This document shows, one piece after another, positions 25,944-35,375 of a stretch of 41,265 nucleotides of DNA (the first letter of the stretch is position 1; the number at the start of each line of letters is the position of its first letter). The position numbers and the translations under genes are program-made. Source of the DNA: Phycisphaerales bacterium (lineage in GTDB: Bacteria > Pseudomonadota > Gammaproteobacteria > Competibacterales > Competibacteraceae); contig JACSSB010000220.1 in assembly GCA_014879435.1 (NCBI GenBank), positions 1 through 41,265 on the forward strand. The letters run 5' to 3'. The notes under the pieces were generated by a model. It did not search any database. It was not told the DNA's origin and was given only the letters and a program-made list of their open reading frames with translations.

Positions 25944-25954
25944 GGTCCGATACC

Positions 25955-28027
25955 ATGAACCAATCCGTCAATCTCGATCAACTGGCCGTCAACACCATTC
26001 GGACCCTGTCGATGGACGCGGTCCAAGCTGCCAACTCTGGGCATCCTGGCACTCCGATGGCTCTGGCCCCAGTCACCTTTTGCCTCTGGCAGCGGTTCCT
26101 GCGCTTCGACCCCGAAGATCCGATTTGGCCTAACCGCGACCGCTTCATCCTATCCATCGGCCACGCCTCGATGCTGCTGTATTCGATGCTGCATCTGACT
26201 GGCGTCAAGACGGTCAACTCCGCTTACGAGACGCTGGGCAATCCTGCGGTCACGCTAGAGGATATCCAGCATTTCCGTCAGCTCGACAGCAAATGTCCCG
26301 GCCATCCCGAATACCGCTGGACTTCCGGGGTCGAGGCCACCACCGGCCCGCTGGGTCAGGGTGTTGCCACCAGCGTCGGCATGGCCATCGCCGGACGCTG
26401 GCTAGCTCGTCATTTTAACCGCCCAGGCTTTGAGATATTCGACTATGACGTGTATGCCTTGGCGGGCGATGGCTGCATGATGGAGGGAATCACTGGGGAG
26501 GCGGCTTCTCTGGCTGGCCATCTCAAACTGTCCAACCTGTGCTGGCTGTACGATAACAACAAGATCACCATCGAAGGCCATACCGACTGGGCGTTCAGCG
26601 AAGATGTGGCCACCCGCTTCCTCGGCTACAACTGGAATGTATTACGGGTCGGCGATGCCAACGATCTGGAAATGCTTGAGCGCGCCCTGAAGACTTTCAA
26701 GAATACCCATGACCGGCCCACGCTGATTATCGTCGATAGCCATATCGCTTACGGTGCGCCAAATAAGCAGGACACTCACGAAGCCCACGGTAGTCCCTTG
26801 GGAGAAGAGGAAATCCGGCTGACCAAGCGCCACTATGGCTGGCCGGAAGATGCCAAGTTTCTGGTACCTGACGAAGTGCGGGAACACTTCCGTCAGGGGA
26901 TCGGCCGACGTGGCCACGTGCTACGCGATGCTTGGCTGGTCAAGTTTGAGGAATACCGAAACCAATACCCGGCATTGGCGGAACAGCTACAACACATGCA
27001 GAACCGCCAATTACCCAGCGGATGGGATCGGGATTTGCCGGAATTTCCTGCCAGCGACAAGGGATTGGCGGGACGCGTTGCCTCGGGCCAAGCCCTGAAT
27101 GCTATCGCTAAGAATATGCCTTGGCTGATCGGTGGTGCGGCAGATCTGGCGCCGTCCACCAATACCCGCCTCACCTTCGATGGCGCGGGAGATTTCACTG
27201 CCGAGGATAACAGCGGTCGCAATTTCCATTTTGGGATACGCGAACACGCTATGGGCGCCATTCTCAATGGTCTGTCTCTGTGCAAGGTCCGGCCTTATGG
27301 CTCCGGATTCTTGATCTTCAGCGACTACGCCCGACCAGCGATCCGCCTCAGCGCCTTGATGGAAATTCCGGTCATTCACATTTTTACCCACGATTCGATC
27401 GGTGTGGGTGAAGATGGCCCCACGCATCAACCCGTCGAACACTTGGCGTCTCTTCGCGCCATTCCGGGACTGATTGTCCTGCGCCCGGCCGACGCCAACG
27501 AAGTGATCGAGGCTTGGCGCGTCATCATGCAGCTTCGTCACGAAGCCGTCGCACTGATTCTGACACGGCAGAACGTGCCAACCCTGGATCGCCGCCGCTA
27601 TGCGCCTGCCTCCAACCTCGCCAAGGGTGGGTATATATTGGCCGATGCCGAAGATGGGAAACCGGAGGTGCTCCTGTTGGCCACTGGCAGCGAGGTTGCG
27701 CTCTGCGTGGAAGCCTACGAGCAACTCAAGGCCGAGGGGATCAAGGCCCGCGTTGTCAGTATGCCTTCATGGGAATTGTTTGATCGTCAGGACTTGGCTT
27801 ATCAAACCAGCGTCCTTCCTCCAAATGTATTGGCCCGAGTTTCAGTGGAACAAGCCTCAACCCTGGGCTGGCGACGCTATATCGGCTTAGGCGGATTGAC
27901 CATCGGTATGCATACCTTTGGCGCATCGGCACCATTGAAGGCGCTGCAAAACAAGTTTGGATTTACGCCTGAAAAGATCGCCGCCGCTGCCAGGGAGCAG
28001 GTGAAAAAAACGAAGGAAGCATCCTGA
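25955..28027 (+). CDS. tkt: Transketolase
   Basis: A 690-residue enzyme. The open frame extends back into xylB, but the ATG at 25955 (MNQSVNLDQL) has AAGGT upstream and lies 11 bases after the xylB stop. The N-terminal thiamine-diphosphate domain has SGHPGTPMALAP, TGPLGQGVATSVG and GDGCMMEGITGEAASLAG. The pyrimidine domain has NFHFGIREHAMGAI and SIGVGEDGPTHQP, and the C-terminal domain has LLLATGSEVAL. It transfers two-carbon units between pentose and other sugar phosphates, taking the xylulose-5-phosphate made by the preceding kinase into central metabolism. Being the last gene of a polyol operon, it is probably an inducible copy, with a housekeeping copy elsewhere (inference). Confidence 0.94.
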   Translation: MNQSVNLDQLAVNTIRTLSMDAVQAANSGHPGTPMALAPVTFCLWQRFLRFDPEDPIWPNRDRFILSIGHASMLLYSMLHLTGVKTVNSAYETLGNPAVTLEDIQHFRQLDSKCPGHPEYRWTSGVEATTGPLGQGVATSVGMAIAGRWLARHFNRPGFEIFDYDVYALAGDGCMMEGITGEAASLAGHLKLSNLCWLYDNNKITIEGHTDWAFSEDVATRFLGYNWNVLRVGDANDLEMLERALKTFKNTHDRPTLIIVDSHIAYGAPNKQDTHEAHGSPLGEEEIRLTKRHYGWPEDAKFLVPDEVREHFRQGIGRRGHVLRDAWLVKFEEYRNQYPALAEQLQHMQNRQLPSGWDRDLPEFPASDKGLAGRVASGQALNAIAKNMPWLIGGAADLAPSTNTRLTFDGAGDFTAEDNSGRNFHFGIREHAMGAILNGLSLCKVRPYGSGFLIFSDYARPAIRLSALMEIPVIHIFTHDSIGVGEDGPTHQPVEHLASLRAIPGLIVLRPADANEVIEAWRVIMQLRHEAVALILTRQNVPTLDRRRYAPASNLAKGGYILADAEDGKPEVLLLATGSEVALCVEAYEQLKAEGIKARVVSMPSWELFDRQDLAYQTSVLPPNVLARVSVEQASTLGWRRYIGLGGLTIGMHTFGASAPLKALQNKFGFTPEKIAAAAREQVKKTKEAS

Positions 28028-28037
28028 TAAACACCTA

Positions 28038-28066
28038 GGTAATCCTGCATTTTTTGCAGGATTACC
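28038..28066 (+). terminator. Bidirectional terminator between transketolase and OpgC-like gene
   Basis: GGTAATCCTGCA (28038-28049) and TGCAGGATTACC (28055-28066) are perfect complements over 12 bases around a loop of five T. It lies just between two converging stops (28027 and 28069). Confidence 0.75.
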
Positions 28067-28068
28067 GC

Positions 28069-29178
28069 TTATCCGCGCAACGGTCGTGTAGCAGAATTTT
28101 GCGTAAACGAACTACTGGAATGCTTCTCCAGCCAGAATGATACGTAGAAGATCAGGGCCAGATGCAGACTTAGAATCAGATAGCACCAAGAACCGGAAAG
28201 CGCATACAGTTCGATAAAACCGGCCGCTAGCAGACTAAAGCAAATATGCAGGCAAAATACCGGTAGCATGTGACGACCCAGTACCGCCAGCGGTTTCAAC
28301 CAACTTAGCATCCTGCAAAGTACAGGTGCCTGCCACAACGCCAGAATCAGCAGGGCAAAGAAATTGAGTAGCCGTAGCGGTCCAAGCTGCCACTTATCCA
28401 ACCACCATGCGTGGCTACCCAGATCCAGGGAAGCGAAAATCCACCGCCAGCCGAAGAAAAAGAGTGCGATCCCGATCAGAACCATCCAAAAAGGTTTGGA
28501 CAATTGGGTGAATCTCGACCGACCGGGGTGTCTTTGGAGATATTGTCCCAGCATCACACCAAGCACCCAGAGCAACTGCCAGGAAAATAGATTGAAAGCA
28601 CCTGGATCGACCACGAGCCAGCTTCCAGTGAGCACGTTTACCAGATATTCCTTCAAGCCAAATTGCGCAGCTAGCCATAGCAGTAGGCTAACCGTCAGAA
28701 CCACCGGCCACCCCACGCGGTCAGCCGCACGAATCGCCCACGGCGTCAGCGCCATGAACACCAAATACATCGGTAGGATATCCAGTAATGGTGGCTGATA
28801 AAGTAGGAATAGAGCCGAGAAAGCTGCTGGAGTCGGTTGCTGCAGGTAAGGATGAATCATGTTGTAAAATGGGGTCAGATGGCCAAGCCACTGCCCTACT
28901 ATCGCTAGGCAAAACAGGAGCGTTAGCAAGTGCGCTATGTAAATCTGCCGAAGGCGGCGACGTATCACCCGTTTTAGTTCAGCCAGACCACTGTTCTTGT
29001 ATTTATAGCTGAATACCAGACCACACAGGCAAGCAGAAACGAAGACAAAAGCCTCCGCTGCTGAGACGAACCCTAAGGGCTGCGTGGTCAGTGCCCTGAG
29101 TGGATTTGGAGTATGGTTGACCACCATTACCAACAGCAGCAATCCCCGGAAAATGTCGATTTCCAGTAGGCGTTTCAT
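28069..29178 (-). CDS. OpgC-like multi-pass membrane acyltransferase
   Basis: A 369-residue inner-membrane protein with about ten hydrophobic segments. It opens MKRLLEIDIFRGLLLLVMVVN, and the following segment LGFVSAAEAFVFVSACLCGL matches the start of the OpgC family. OpgC proteins add succinyl groups to osmoregulated periplasmic glucans, and more distant relatives modify other envelope glycans. The His after the first helix (VNHTPNPL) corresponds to the conserved family His. No opgG or opgH is visible in the window, so the glycan target is open. AGGA lies 7 bases before the ATG. It stands alone, convergent with transketolase. Confidence 0.8.
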   Translation of the reverse strand: MKRLLEIDIFRGLLLLVMVVNHTPNPLRALTTQPLGFVSAAEAFVFVSACLCGLVFSYKYKNSGLAELKRVIRRRLRQIYIAHLLTLLFCLAIVGQWLGHLTPFYNMIHPYLQQPTPAAFSALFLLYQPPLLDILPMYLVFMALTPWAIRAADRVGWPVVLTVSLLLWLAAQFGLKEYLVNVLTGSWLVVDPGAFNLFSWQLLWVLGVMLGQYLQRHPGRSRFTQLSKPFWMVLIGIALFFFGWRWIFASLDLGSHAWWLDKWQLGPLRLLNFFALLILALWQAPVLCRMLSWLKPLAVLGRHMLPVFCLHICFSLLAAGFIELYALSGSWCYLILSLHLALIFYVSFWLEKHSSSSFTQNSATRPLRG

Positions 29179-29365
29179 AGGTGGTCCTGGATAGATGGGT
29201 GGATAATCCTAAATTCTAAGGCGGCCGTCTCGAATTGAATGATAGTGGTATAGTCAATGAATGATGACTGAATGAAATATGGCTCTTTATCTAGTCAAAT
29301 GCTTCACTTTCACATCATGATTATGGTGGTGAATGCGGTCTTATTCGTGACGCTGGAAAGAATCG

Positions 29366-29413
29366 ATGATCGACCTCTTTTCGTATATTCGTAATAGGAG
29401 AGAGGTCGATCAT
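29366..29413 (-). terminator. Stem-loop downstream of gntP
   Basis: ATGATCGACCTCT (29366-29378) and AGAGGTCGATCAT (29401-29413) are perfect 13-base complements around a 22-base AT-rich loop, 8 bases past the gntP stop on the minus strand. The large loop is unusual for a terminator. Nothing else is seen in 29179-29420 except the OpgC-like gene leader. Confidence 0.5.
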
Positions 29414-29420
29414 GATTTCG

Positions 29421-30752
29421 CTAAAGCACGATGAGGCTAATTACATATACACTAGCTGCTGCCGCTAAACCCTGCACCAGAGTACCGACCGTTTGCAGCC
29501 GGTAACCAGTCTGTACATCCATACCTGAAAACTGGGTCACAACCCAGAAGAAACTATCGTTGGCGTGTGAGACCACCATTGCACCAGCCCCGATGACCAC
29601 CACCACCAACGCTCTGGCCGTGTCACTATCTAGCCCTAGCGAAGGCAACAGGGGAGCCACCAAACTGGCGGTAGTGATAATCGCCACCGTGGACGAACCT
29701 TGCGCGGTCTTGATCCCCGCAGCGATTACGAACGGTAGCAAGATGCCTAGCGGACTGTTGCTCAGGTTTTCGCCGATAATCTTGGCGATACCAGAGTTTT
29801 GCAGCACCTTACCGAAAGCACCGCCCGCGCCAGTAATGATGATAATGGTCGCCGCCGCCAGAATGGCTTCGCCAACCCAACCACTGCTGGACAACATGTC
29901 TCGATCCAGTTTTTTAGGCAGCAGCGTCGCCAACGCCACACCGATCAATAATGCGACCACCGGTTGACCCAGAAAACCCAGTAGCCCGATAACGGGACCA
30001 GTACCAAAGGGTTTTCCTGGCAGTTCGGCGACGGAACGTAGCACGATCAACACGATAGGCAGCATGATCGGTAACAGTGACTTGCCGATCGACGGACTGT
30101 CTTCCTGCGATGGCTCCACGATCTCGGTAGCGCTGTCCTCTGGGACATGCACGCGGGCAGCGACGAGAATTGCGAACAGCCAACCCGCAATCATTGCGAA
30201 TAGGCCGATCAGCAAACCCCACATGATGGTCAAGCCCAGATCGGCACCGACGATACCCGCCGCCGCCACCGGACCTGGCGTGGGTGGCACCATGGTATGC
30301 GTGGCGTACAACCCCAGACTGAGCGCAATGGCACAAGCAGCCAAAGCCGTACCAGACTTACGCGCCAGCGCCTTCATCAACGGCGACAGCAGCACAAAAC
30401 CAGAGTCGCAAAATACCGGGATGGAAACAACATAACCAACGCCACCCATCGCCAGCGGCACATTCTTTTCGCCTGTCAGGCGCAAGATGCTGGTGGCCAA
30501 TCGGTAAGCACCACCCGATTTTTCCAAAAAAGTACCGATGATCGAACCGGCGAGAATGACGATACCGATATAGCCGATGGTGCCTCCAAAACCATCGTTC
30601 ACCGACTTCACGACTTCAGGCAGCGGCATTCCCGACAGGATGCCGAAGCCGAATGCGGTAATCAGTAGCGCCAAGAAAGGGTGCAATTTCAGGATGGTTG
30701 TCGCTAGCACGATGAAGGCGATAGCAAGCACCAACAGAAATAATAGCCACAT
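29421..30752 (-). CDS. gntP: GntP-family gluconate permease
   Basis: A 443-residue inner-membrane protein with about 12 hydrophobic segments. The frame opens at 30827, but the ATG at 30752 (MWLLFLLVLAIAF) has GGAGG about 11 bases upstream and gives the normal family length. Family segments are AFGFGILSGMPLPEVVKS, GSIIGTFLEKSGGAYRLA, SIPVFCDSGFVLLSPLMK, THTMVPPTPGPVAAAGIVGA, TAQGSSTVAIITTAS and VSHANDSFFWVV. GntP proteins take up gluconate, or related sugar acids, with protons. No gluconate kinase or dehydratase is nearby, so the sugar acid is uncertain. It is single, 208 bases after the AlaX gene on the same strand, so they might share transcription. Confidence 0.9.
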   Translation of the reverse strand: MWLLFLLVLAIAFIVLATTILKLHPFLALLITAFGFGILSGMPLPEVVKSVNDGFGGTIGYIGIVILAGSIIGTFLEKSGGAYRLATSILRLTGEKNVPLAMGGVGYVVSIPVFCDSGFVLLSPLMKALARKSGTALAACAIALSLGLYATHTMVPPTPGPVAAAGIVGADLGLTIMWGLLIGLFAMIAGWLFAILVAARVHVPEDSATEIVEPSQEDSPSIGKSLLPIMLPIVLIVLRSVAELPGKPFGTGPVIGLLGFLGQPVVALLIGVALATLLPKKLDRDMLSSSGWVGEAILAAATIIIITGAGGAFGKVLQNSGIAKIIGENLSNSPLGILLPFVIAAGIKTAQGSSTVAIITTASLVAPLLPSLGLDSDTARALVVVVIGAGAMVVSHANDSFFWVVTQFSGMDVQTGYRLQTVGTLVQGLAAAASVYVISLIVL

Positions 30753-30960
30753 AGTGGTGGTTTCCTCCATTAAGGTGGGAATGAGGCGGAACTGGCCCGC
30801 CGTAAGCTCGGCAGCGGCTCGCCACAAAGGCGTGCGTCGCCTGTTCGACGATGACGGCCGGATAAAAGCCGCCAGTCGCCCTCGCTTGTGCCAGACAAAC
30901 CTACTCTGGGTACAAGCTGAGTATTGTGCGAATACCTCGTGGATGCGAGGATTTCAGCTC

Positions 30961-31671
30961 CTAGACAAGGCCGATTTCGACACGCTTATTGCGCTTACCC
31001 TCGCTACGGATACGCAATACTTTGATCCGGCCGATTTCGGCAAGATTACGAACGTGAGTACCACCACAAGGTTGTAAGTCGATGCCAGGAATTTTGAGCA
31101 GGCGTACCCGACCCGCACCGCGCGGCGGTTGCACGCTCATGGTTTTGACCAATTCGGGCTGAGCATCCAGCTCGGCATCGGTGATCCAGACCGTTTCTGT
31201 GGTCACAGCACGTTCAATCAGCGCATTGGCTTCTTGTTCGATACGTTCAGCGTCCAACAAACTCATGTCGATATCGAAATCCAACCGACCCTTGTCAGCG
31301 GCGATATTGCCACCAGTAACCGGCGCTACGACCACACAGGACAGTACATGCAGGGCGGTATGAATCCGCATATGTGCGTAGCGGCGTTCCCAGTCGAGTG
31401 TCGCTGTTACCGTATCACCTACCGCTAGTGTGGGCGCATTCGGTTCAGGTAGATGCAGCACACTGTCCGGTGCTTCACCGTGGCGCGTGTCGATCACACG
31501 CACGATCACACCATCGACTCGGTGTAACTCACCAGAGTCGCCCGCCTGTCCACCGCCGCGTGGATAAAACACAGTACGATCCAGCTCGATACCTTGTTCG
31601 GATACAGCGGTTACCTGTGCGCGGCAGGATTTTAGATAGGCGTCGTCACGAAAGAGCAGTTGGCAACTCAT
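30961..31671 (-). CDS. AlaX-type alanyl-tRNA editing protein
   Basis: A 236-residue protein that corresponds to the editing domain of alanyl-tRNA synthetase. The zinc-binding residues are visible: HTALHVLS (two His of the HxxxH motif) and QPCGGTHVRNLAEIG (Cys and His). FYPRGGGQAGDSG is also characteristic. Free-standing AlaX proteins hydrolyse Ser-tRNA(Ala) or Gly-tRNA(Ala) and so correct mischarging. The length fits the larger AlaX class. The ribosome site is weak (AAGAGA next to the ATG). It is not obviously connected to the sugar genes around it. Confidence 0.92.
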   Translation of the reverse strand: MSCQLLFRDDAYLKSCRAQVTAVSEQGIELDRTVFYPRGGGQAGDSGELHRVDGVIVRVIDTRHGEAPDSVLHLPEPNAPTLAVGDTVTATLDWERRYAHMRIHTALHVLSCVVVAPVTGGNIAADKGRLDFDIDMSLLDAERIEQEANALIERAVTTETVWITDAELDAQPELVKTMSVQPPRGAGRVRLLKIPGIDLQPCGGTHVRNLAEIGRIKVLRIRSEGKRNKRVEIGLV

Positions 31672-33013
31672 TCTCTTTAATATCCCTCAAGCTTGATTTT
31701 AAAAACTAAATTCCTAATGATCTCAATGAAATAATTCTATTTCATGATTTTTAACTGATGCAGCATTGAAAGAAGCTCACATGGCGATGTCGGTCAAGAG
31801 CTAGAAATGCATGATATGTATGCGGCTTATTGATGATTTGTTCAGAAGGGGGCAGAGTGCATATTTTGGCAGGTAGGACAGCGCATGCGGCGAGTTACTC
31901 CAATAGTAATGACACTATCTCTTGACATCCGAAAATAATACGTTGCTTCCGCTTGGCCTTCCTTTCGTCACTGCCCGCAAACACAAACACAAACACATAT
32001 TGATGGAGACCCTTGCCGTATCTCACACCTAATGGGATGATAGCCTCCATTGTGTTTTGGCTTTAGCTATAGTCGAGATTCTCTTACATTATATTATGGA
32101 AAGTTAAGGGAAGGCGGTGGAGGACGCAAACCTATCGAAGGCTCAAGTTCCGAACGAAGTAATCCACGACATACATAAAGGAGGGTATCGAGGCTAAAGT
32201 GGGTCGTGATGGATCACCACGTGGCATTGATGCTCCTGAAAAAGCCTGAAGATAATAGGTTGTCTTGGTCTGGATCGACTGATTCGAATCTAACACAGGC
32301 AGATGAAACCGTTAGGTTATGTTCTTCCACTTACCTAAATCGAAGAGATAACCTATTACTACCAAGTCACCAAACCTATAATGGTGACATCACTTACAAT
32401 TAAATAAGCCTTCGGGATCACCGAGGCGATTCACGCCGATCACGGCCGTGATTGACAGGATCAAGGGCTGCCAAAATGTCTTCATCAAAAATCCCGGCAT
32501 CAAGATTCCGTCCGACAACCAGAACGATCAGAGCAACCGCTAAGGCGGACTGAACGCGATGACCAATCGGCTCATCACTTTCCGAGGATCGGTACGCTAT
32601 GCGTGCTCCACGATCCGGCCCTCACCGATCTGGCGTCTTGGCAATAACCGCTGCGAAATCCATAACTCACGGTGGGCAAGCCGCCGACCTCTAGCACTGA
32701 GCCCCAAAAAGCAGCTTTGCCGTCCCAATATGATCTCTATATCTGGTAGATGCCGGGGAAGGTTTCTACTGGCCAGCCCCGCATTCTTGAGAAATCTCAA
32801 TCTACCGCCTGTGCTGAATTTCAACAGACAGTGCTCGAAATTTTTGGAGGATTTGATGATAAAACCCAAATAACAGCCATAATGATTATGGAGGAAATGA
32901 TTGGCCAACGTTACATCGTTAAGTGGCTTATATTGATAACAAAATCCATGAAAGCTAAAGACTTACGCGATAACACCCTGTTGTGACCCGTAAGCCATTG
33001 TGAGGAGTAACCC
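31672..33013. other. Gene-poor region of 1.3 kb
   Basis: I find no supportable gene. The short open frames on both strands around 32206-32908 overlap each other, have no recognisable domain and lack good starts. A perfect palindrome ATCACGGCCGTGAT is at 32439-32452, and a 6-base stem GTCACC/GGTGAC is at 32366-32388. The GC content rises at about 32405-32760 compared with the flanks, which might mark a decayed gene. The promoter of the second ABC operon must be near 32880-33000. Confidence 0.5.
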
Positions 33014-34297
33014 GTGAAAACATATAAACTTGCCACTCTCTCCGTTGCCATGGCATTCGGCGCGGCACTGGTCGGTGCCAATGTAGCCCATGCCGCAACT
33101 CTCGCGATTTCCTGTGGTGCAGTCGGGCAGGAGCTGGAACTTTGTAAGACCGGCGCCGAAGCCTGGGCGAAGAAAACCGGGAACCAAATCAATCTCATTT
33201 CGACACCCAACTCGGCTACGGAGCGCTTGGCGCTGTACCAGCAATTGCTAGCGGCGGGTGCCGCTGATGTGGATGTCTTTCAGATCGACATCGTCTGGCC
33301 TGGTATTTTGAGTAATCATTTCATCGACCTCAGCGCTCAAGCCAAGGATGTCCTAAACAACTACTTCCCCGCTATCGTCAAGAACAACACAGTGGACGGC
33401 AAGCTGGTCGCCATGCCCTGGTTCACCGATGCTGGCCTGCTCTACTACCGCAAGGATTTGCTGGCCAAATACAATGTACAACCCCCCCAGACCTGGCAGG
33501 AATTGACCGATATCGCCAAAAAGATCCAGGACGGTGAGCGGGCTGCAGGCAACGATAAGATGTGGGGATTCGTCTGGCAGGGTCGGGCTTATGAGGGACT
33601 GACCTGCAACGCCATGGAATGGGTGGCCAGCTATAACGGCGGTACTATCGTCGATGAAAAAGGCAAGGTCACGATCGACAACCCTCAAGCCGCCACCGCC
33701 ATCACTGCCGCCGCCGGTTGGGTCAAGACCATCTCGCCCGAAGGCGTGCTGAACTATACCGAAGAGGAAGCCCGCGGCGTATTCCAGTCTGGTAACGCCG
33801 TATTCATGCGCAATTGGCCGTATGTCTGGTCGCTGGCGCAGGGCCCCGAAAGCGCGATTAAGGACAAAGTTGGCGTCAGCGTCTTACCCAAGGGTGGTGC
33901 GGATGGCCGTTATGCCGCTACCCTCGGTGGTTGGCAGCTTGCTGTATCCAAGTATTCGAAAAATAAGGAATTGGCCACCGATCTAGTCATGTATTTGACC
34001 AGTAGCGAAGAGCAGAAGCGTCGCGCTATCCAGGGGGCTTTCAATCCCACCATCGAAGCACTCTACAAAGATCCCGAAGTCTTGAAAGCTGCACCGTTCA
34101 TGGGCGAGTTGTATGACACCTTCGTCAATGCCATAGCACGCCCATCCACCGCCACAGGCACCAAGTACAACCAAGTCAGCAACGAGTTCTGGAATGCCGT
34201 GCATGAAGTGTTATCCGGCAGCGCCAAGGCCGATGCCAACCTAGCGAAACTAGCCAGCTCGCTGAAGCGGATGAGCCGTGGCGGACGCCAGTGGTGA
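33014..34297 (+). CDS. Sugar ABC transporter substrate-binding protein A (ThuE/AglE-like)
   Basis: A 427-residue periplasmic protein with a GTG start; GAGGAG lies about 7 bases upstream. The signal peptide ends at ANVAHA-A. The mature protein is a family 1 solute-binding protein with ISCGAVGQELELCKTGAEAW, DVFQIDIVWPGILSNHFIDL, MPWFTDAGLLYYRKDLL and GNAVFMRNWPYVW, which resemble trehalose/maltose/sucrose binding proteins such as ThuE. It is about half identical by eye to the second binding protein at 37626. It delivers a disaccharide or similar sugar to the permeases downstream. The link with amylosucrase and the porin suggests sucrose as one candidate. Confidence 0.88.
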   Translation: MKTYKLATLSVAMAFGAALVGANVAHAATLAISCGAVGQELELCKTGAEAWAKKTGNQINLISTPNSATERLALYQQLLAAGAADVDVFQIDIVWPGILSNHFIDLSAQAKDVLNNYFPAIVKNNTVDGKLVAMPWFTDAGLLYYRKDLLAKYNVQPPQTWQELTDIAKKIQDGERAAGNDKMWGFVWQGRAYEGLTCNAMEWVASYNGGTIVDEKGKVTIDNPQAATAITAAAGWVKTISPEGVLNYTEEEARGVFQSGNAVFMRNWPYVWSLAQGPESAIKDKVGVSVLPKGGADGRYAATLGGWQLAVSKYSKNKELATDLVMYLTSSEEQKRRAIQGAFNPTIEALYKDPEVLKAAPFMGELYDTFVNAIARPSTATGTKYNQVSNEFWNAVHEVLSGSAKADANLAKLASSLKRMSRGGRQW

Positions 34298-34321
34298 ATC
34301 TAGGACCACAATAATAGCCCG

Positions 34322-34352
34322 ACGGCGGCGGCGTGACCGTTGCCGCCGCCGT
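34322..34352 (+). promoter_or_regulatory. Intercistronic hairpin between binding protein A and permease
   Basis: ACGGCGGCGGC (34322-34332) and GCCGCCGCCGT (34342-34352) pair over 11 G/C-rich positions with a 9-base loop. No T-run follows. It sits at the same place as the stem-loop in the polyol importer operon, after the binding protein gene. Confidence 0.6.
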
Positions 34353-34391
34353 TCAATGGTGCTTCCTTCATAGCTTTACGAGAGGGTCAAG

Positions 34392-35372
34392 ATGGCTACC
34401 GCAGAAGCCGAAATCGCCGACGACCGCTTAGCAGGCGTGGCCGGCAACCTAACCAAAGCACAACAGTCCCAGCTCACTCGCAGCCGCGTACGAGCAGCGT
34501 GGCTGTTTCTGGCGCCCATGTTGATTCTGTTGGCGCTGGTGGCCGGCTGGCCACTGTTCCGCACCATCTGGTTCAGTTTTACCGATGCCAATCTATCCGA
34601 TCTGGGTAGCGCCAAGTTCATCGGTTTTGAAAATTACCTCACCCGCATTGACGGCGAATGGTACGGCGTACTGGCCGATGCTGAATGGTGGAATGCAGTC
34701 TGGAACACCATGAAATTTTCGATCATCTCCGTGTCCATAGAAACCGCTTTGGGGTTGATTGTTGCCCTGGTGCTCAACGCCACGTTCAAGGGACGGAGCT
34801 TGGTCCGAGCGGCGGTGCTGATTCCCTGGGCGATCCCGACTATTGTGTCCGCCAAGATGTGGGGCTGGATGATGCACGACCAGTTCGGCATCCTCAATCA
34901 CATGCTGCTCGGTTTGGGATTGATTTCCGCACCCTTGGCATGGACGGCCAGCCCTGACCTGGCGATGGTCGCGGTCATCATGGTTGACGTGTGGAAAACT
35001 ACCCCGTTCATGGCGCTGCTGATCCTAGCCGCCTTGCAGATGCTGCCTACGGATTGCTACGAGGCCGCCCGCGTCGATGGTATTCATCCCGTCAAGGTAT
35101 TTTTCAAGGTCACCCTACCGCTGATCAAGCCTGCACTGATGGTGGCGGTCATTTTCCGCTTACTGGATGCCTTGCGCATCTTCGACCTGATCTACGTGCT
35201 GACTTCCAACAGCCGAGACACCATGTCGATGTCCGTTTACGCCCGCCAACAACTGGTGGATTTCCAAGCAGTGGGCTACGGCTCAGCAGCTTCAACCTTG
35301 CTGTTCCTGACTGTGGCCTTGTGCACTGTGCTGTACATCACCTTCGGCCGCGTTCGTTTTGAAGGGAGATAA
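34392..35372 (+). CDS. Sugar ABC transporter permease 1 (ThuF/MalF-like)
   Basis: A 326-residue inner-membrane protein. A hydrophilic N-terminus of about 35 residues is followed by about six helices, the first at AAWLFLAPMLILLALVAGWP. The EAA loop is EAARVDGIHPVKVFFKVTLP. GAGGG lies 6 bases before the ATG. It forms the channel with permease 2, whose gene starts three bases after this stop. The N-terminal arrangement and the LDALRIFDLIYVLTSNSRDT segment fit the trehalose/maltose/sucrose group. Confidence 0.91.
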   Translation: MATAEAEIADDRLAGVAGNLTKAQQSQLTRSRVRAAWLFLAPMLILLALVAGWPLFRTIWFSFTDANLSDLGSAKFIGFENYLTRIDGEWYGVLADAEWWNAVWNTMKFSIISVSIETALGLIVALVLNATFKGRSLVRAAVLIPWAIPTIVSAKMWGWMMHDQFGILNHMLLGLGLISAPLAWTASPDLAMVAVIMVDVWKTTPFMALLILAALQMLPTDCYEAARVDGIHPVKVFFKVTLPLIKPALMVAVIFRLLDALRIFDLIYVLTSNSRDTMSMSVYARQQLVDFQAVGYGSAASTLLFLTVALCTVLYITFGRVRFEGR

Positions 35373-35375
35373 GCG

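Noticed and set aside
25682..25954. Upstream extension of the transketolase frame into xylB
   Set aside because: It encodes a low-complexity Arg/Ser-rich sequence inside xylB; the transketolase family starts at the ATG at 25955.
25351..25971. Minus-strand open frame of 206 codons
   Set aside because: Shadow of xylB, whose kinase motifs are complete on the plus strand.
27011..27724. Minus-strand open frame of 237 codons
   Set aside because: Shadow of transketolase.
32559..32908. Overlapping open frames on both strands of about 104 codons
   Set aside because: Neither shows a domain or a good start, and they overlap each other; kept only as a possible decayed region.
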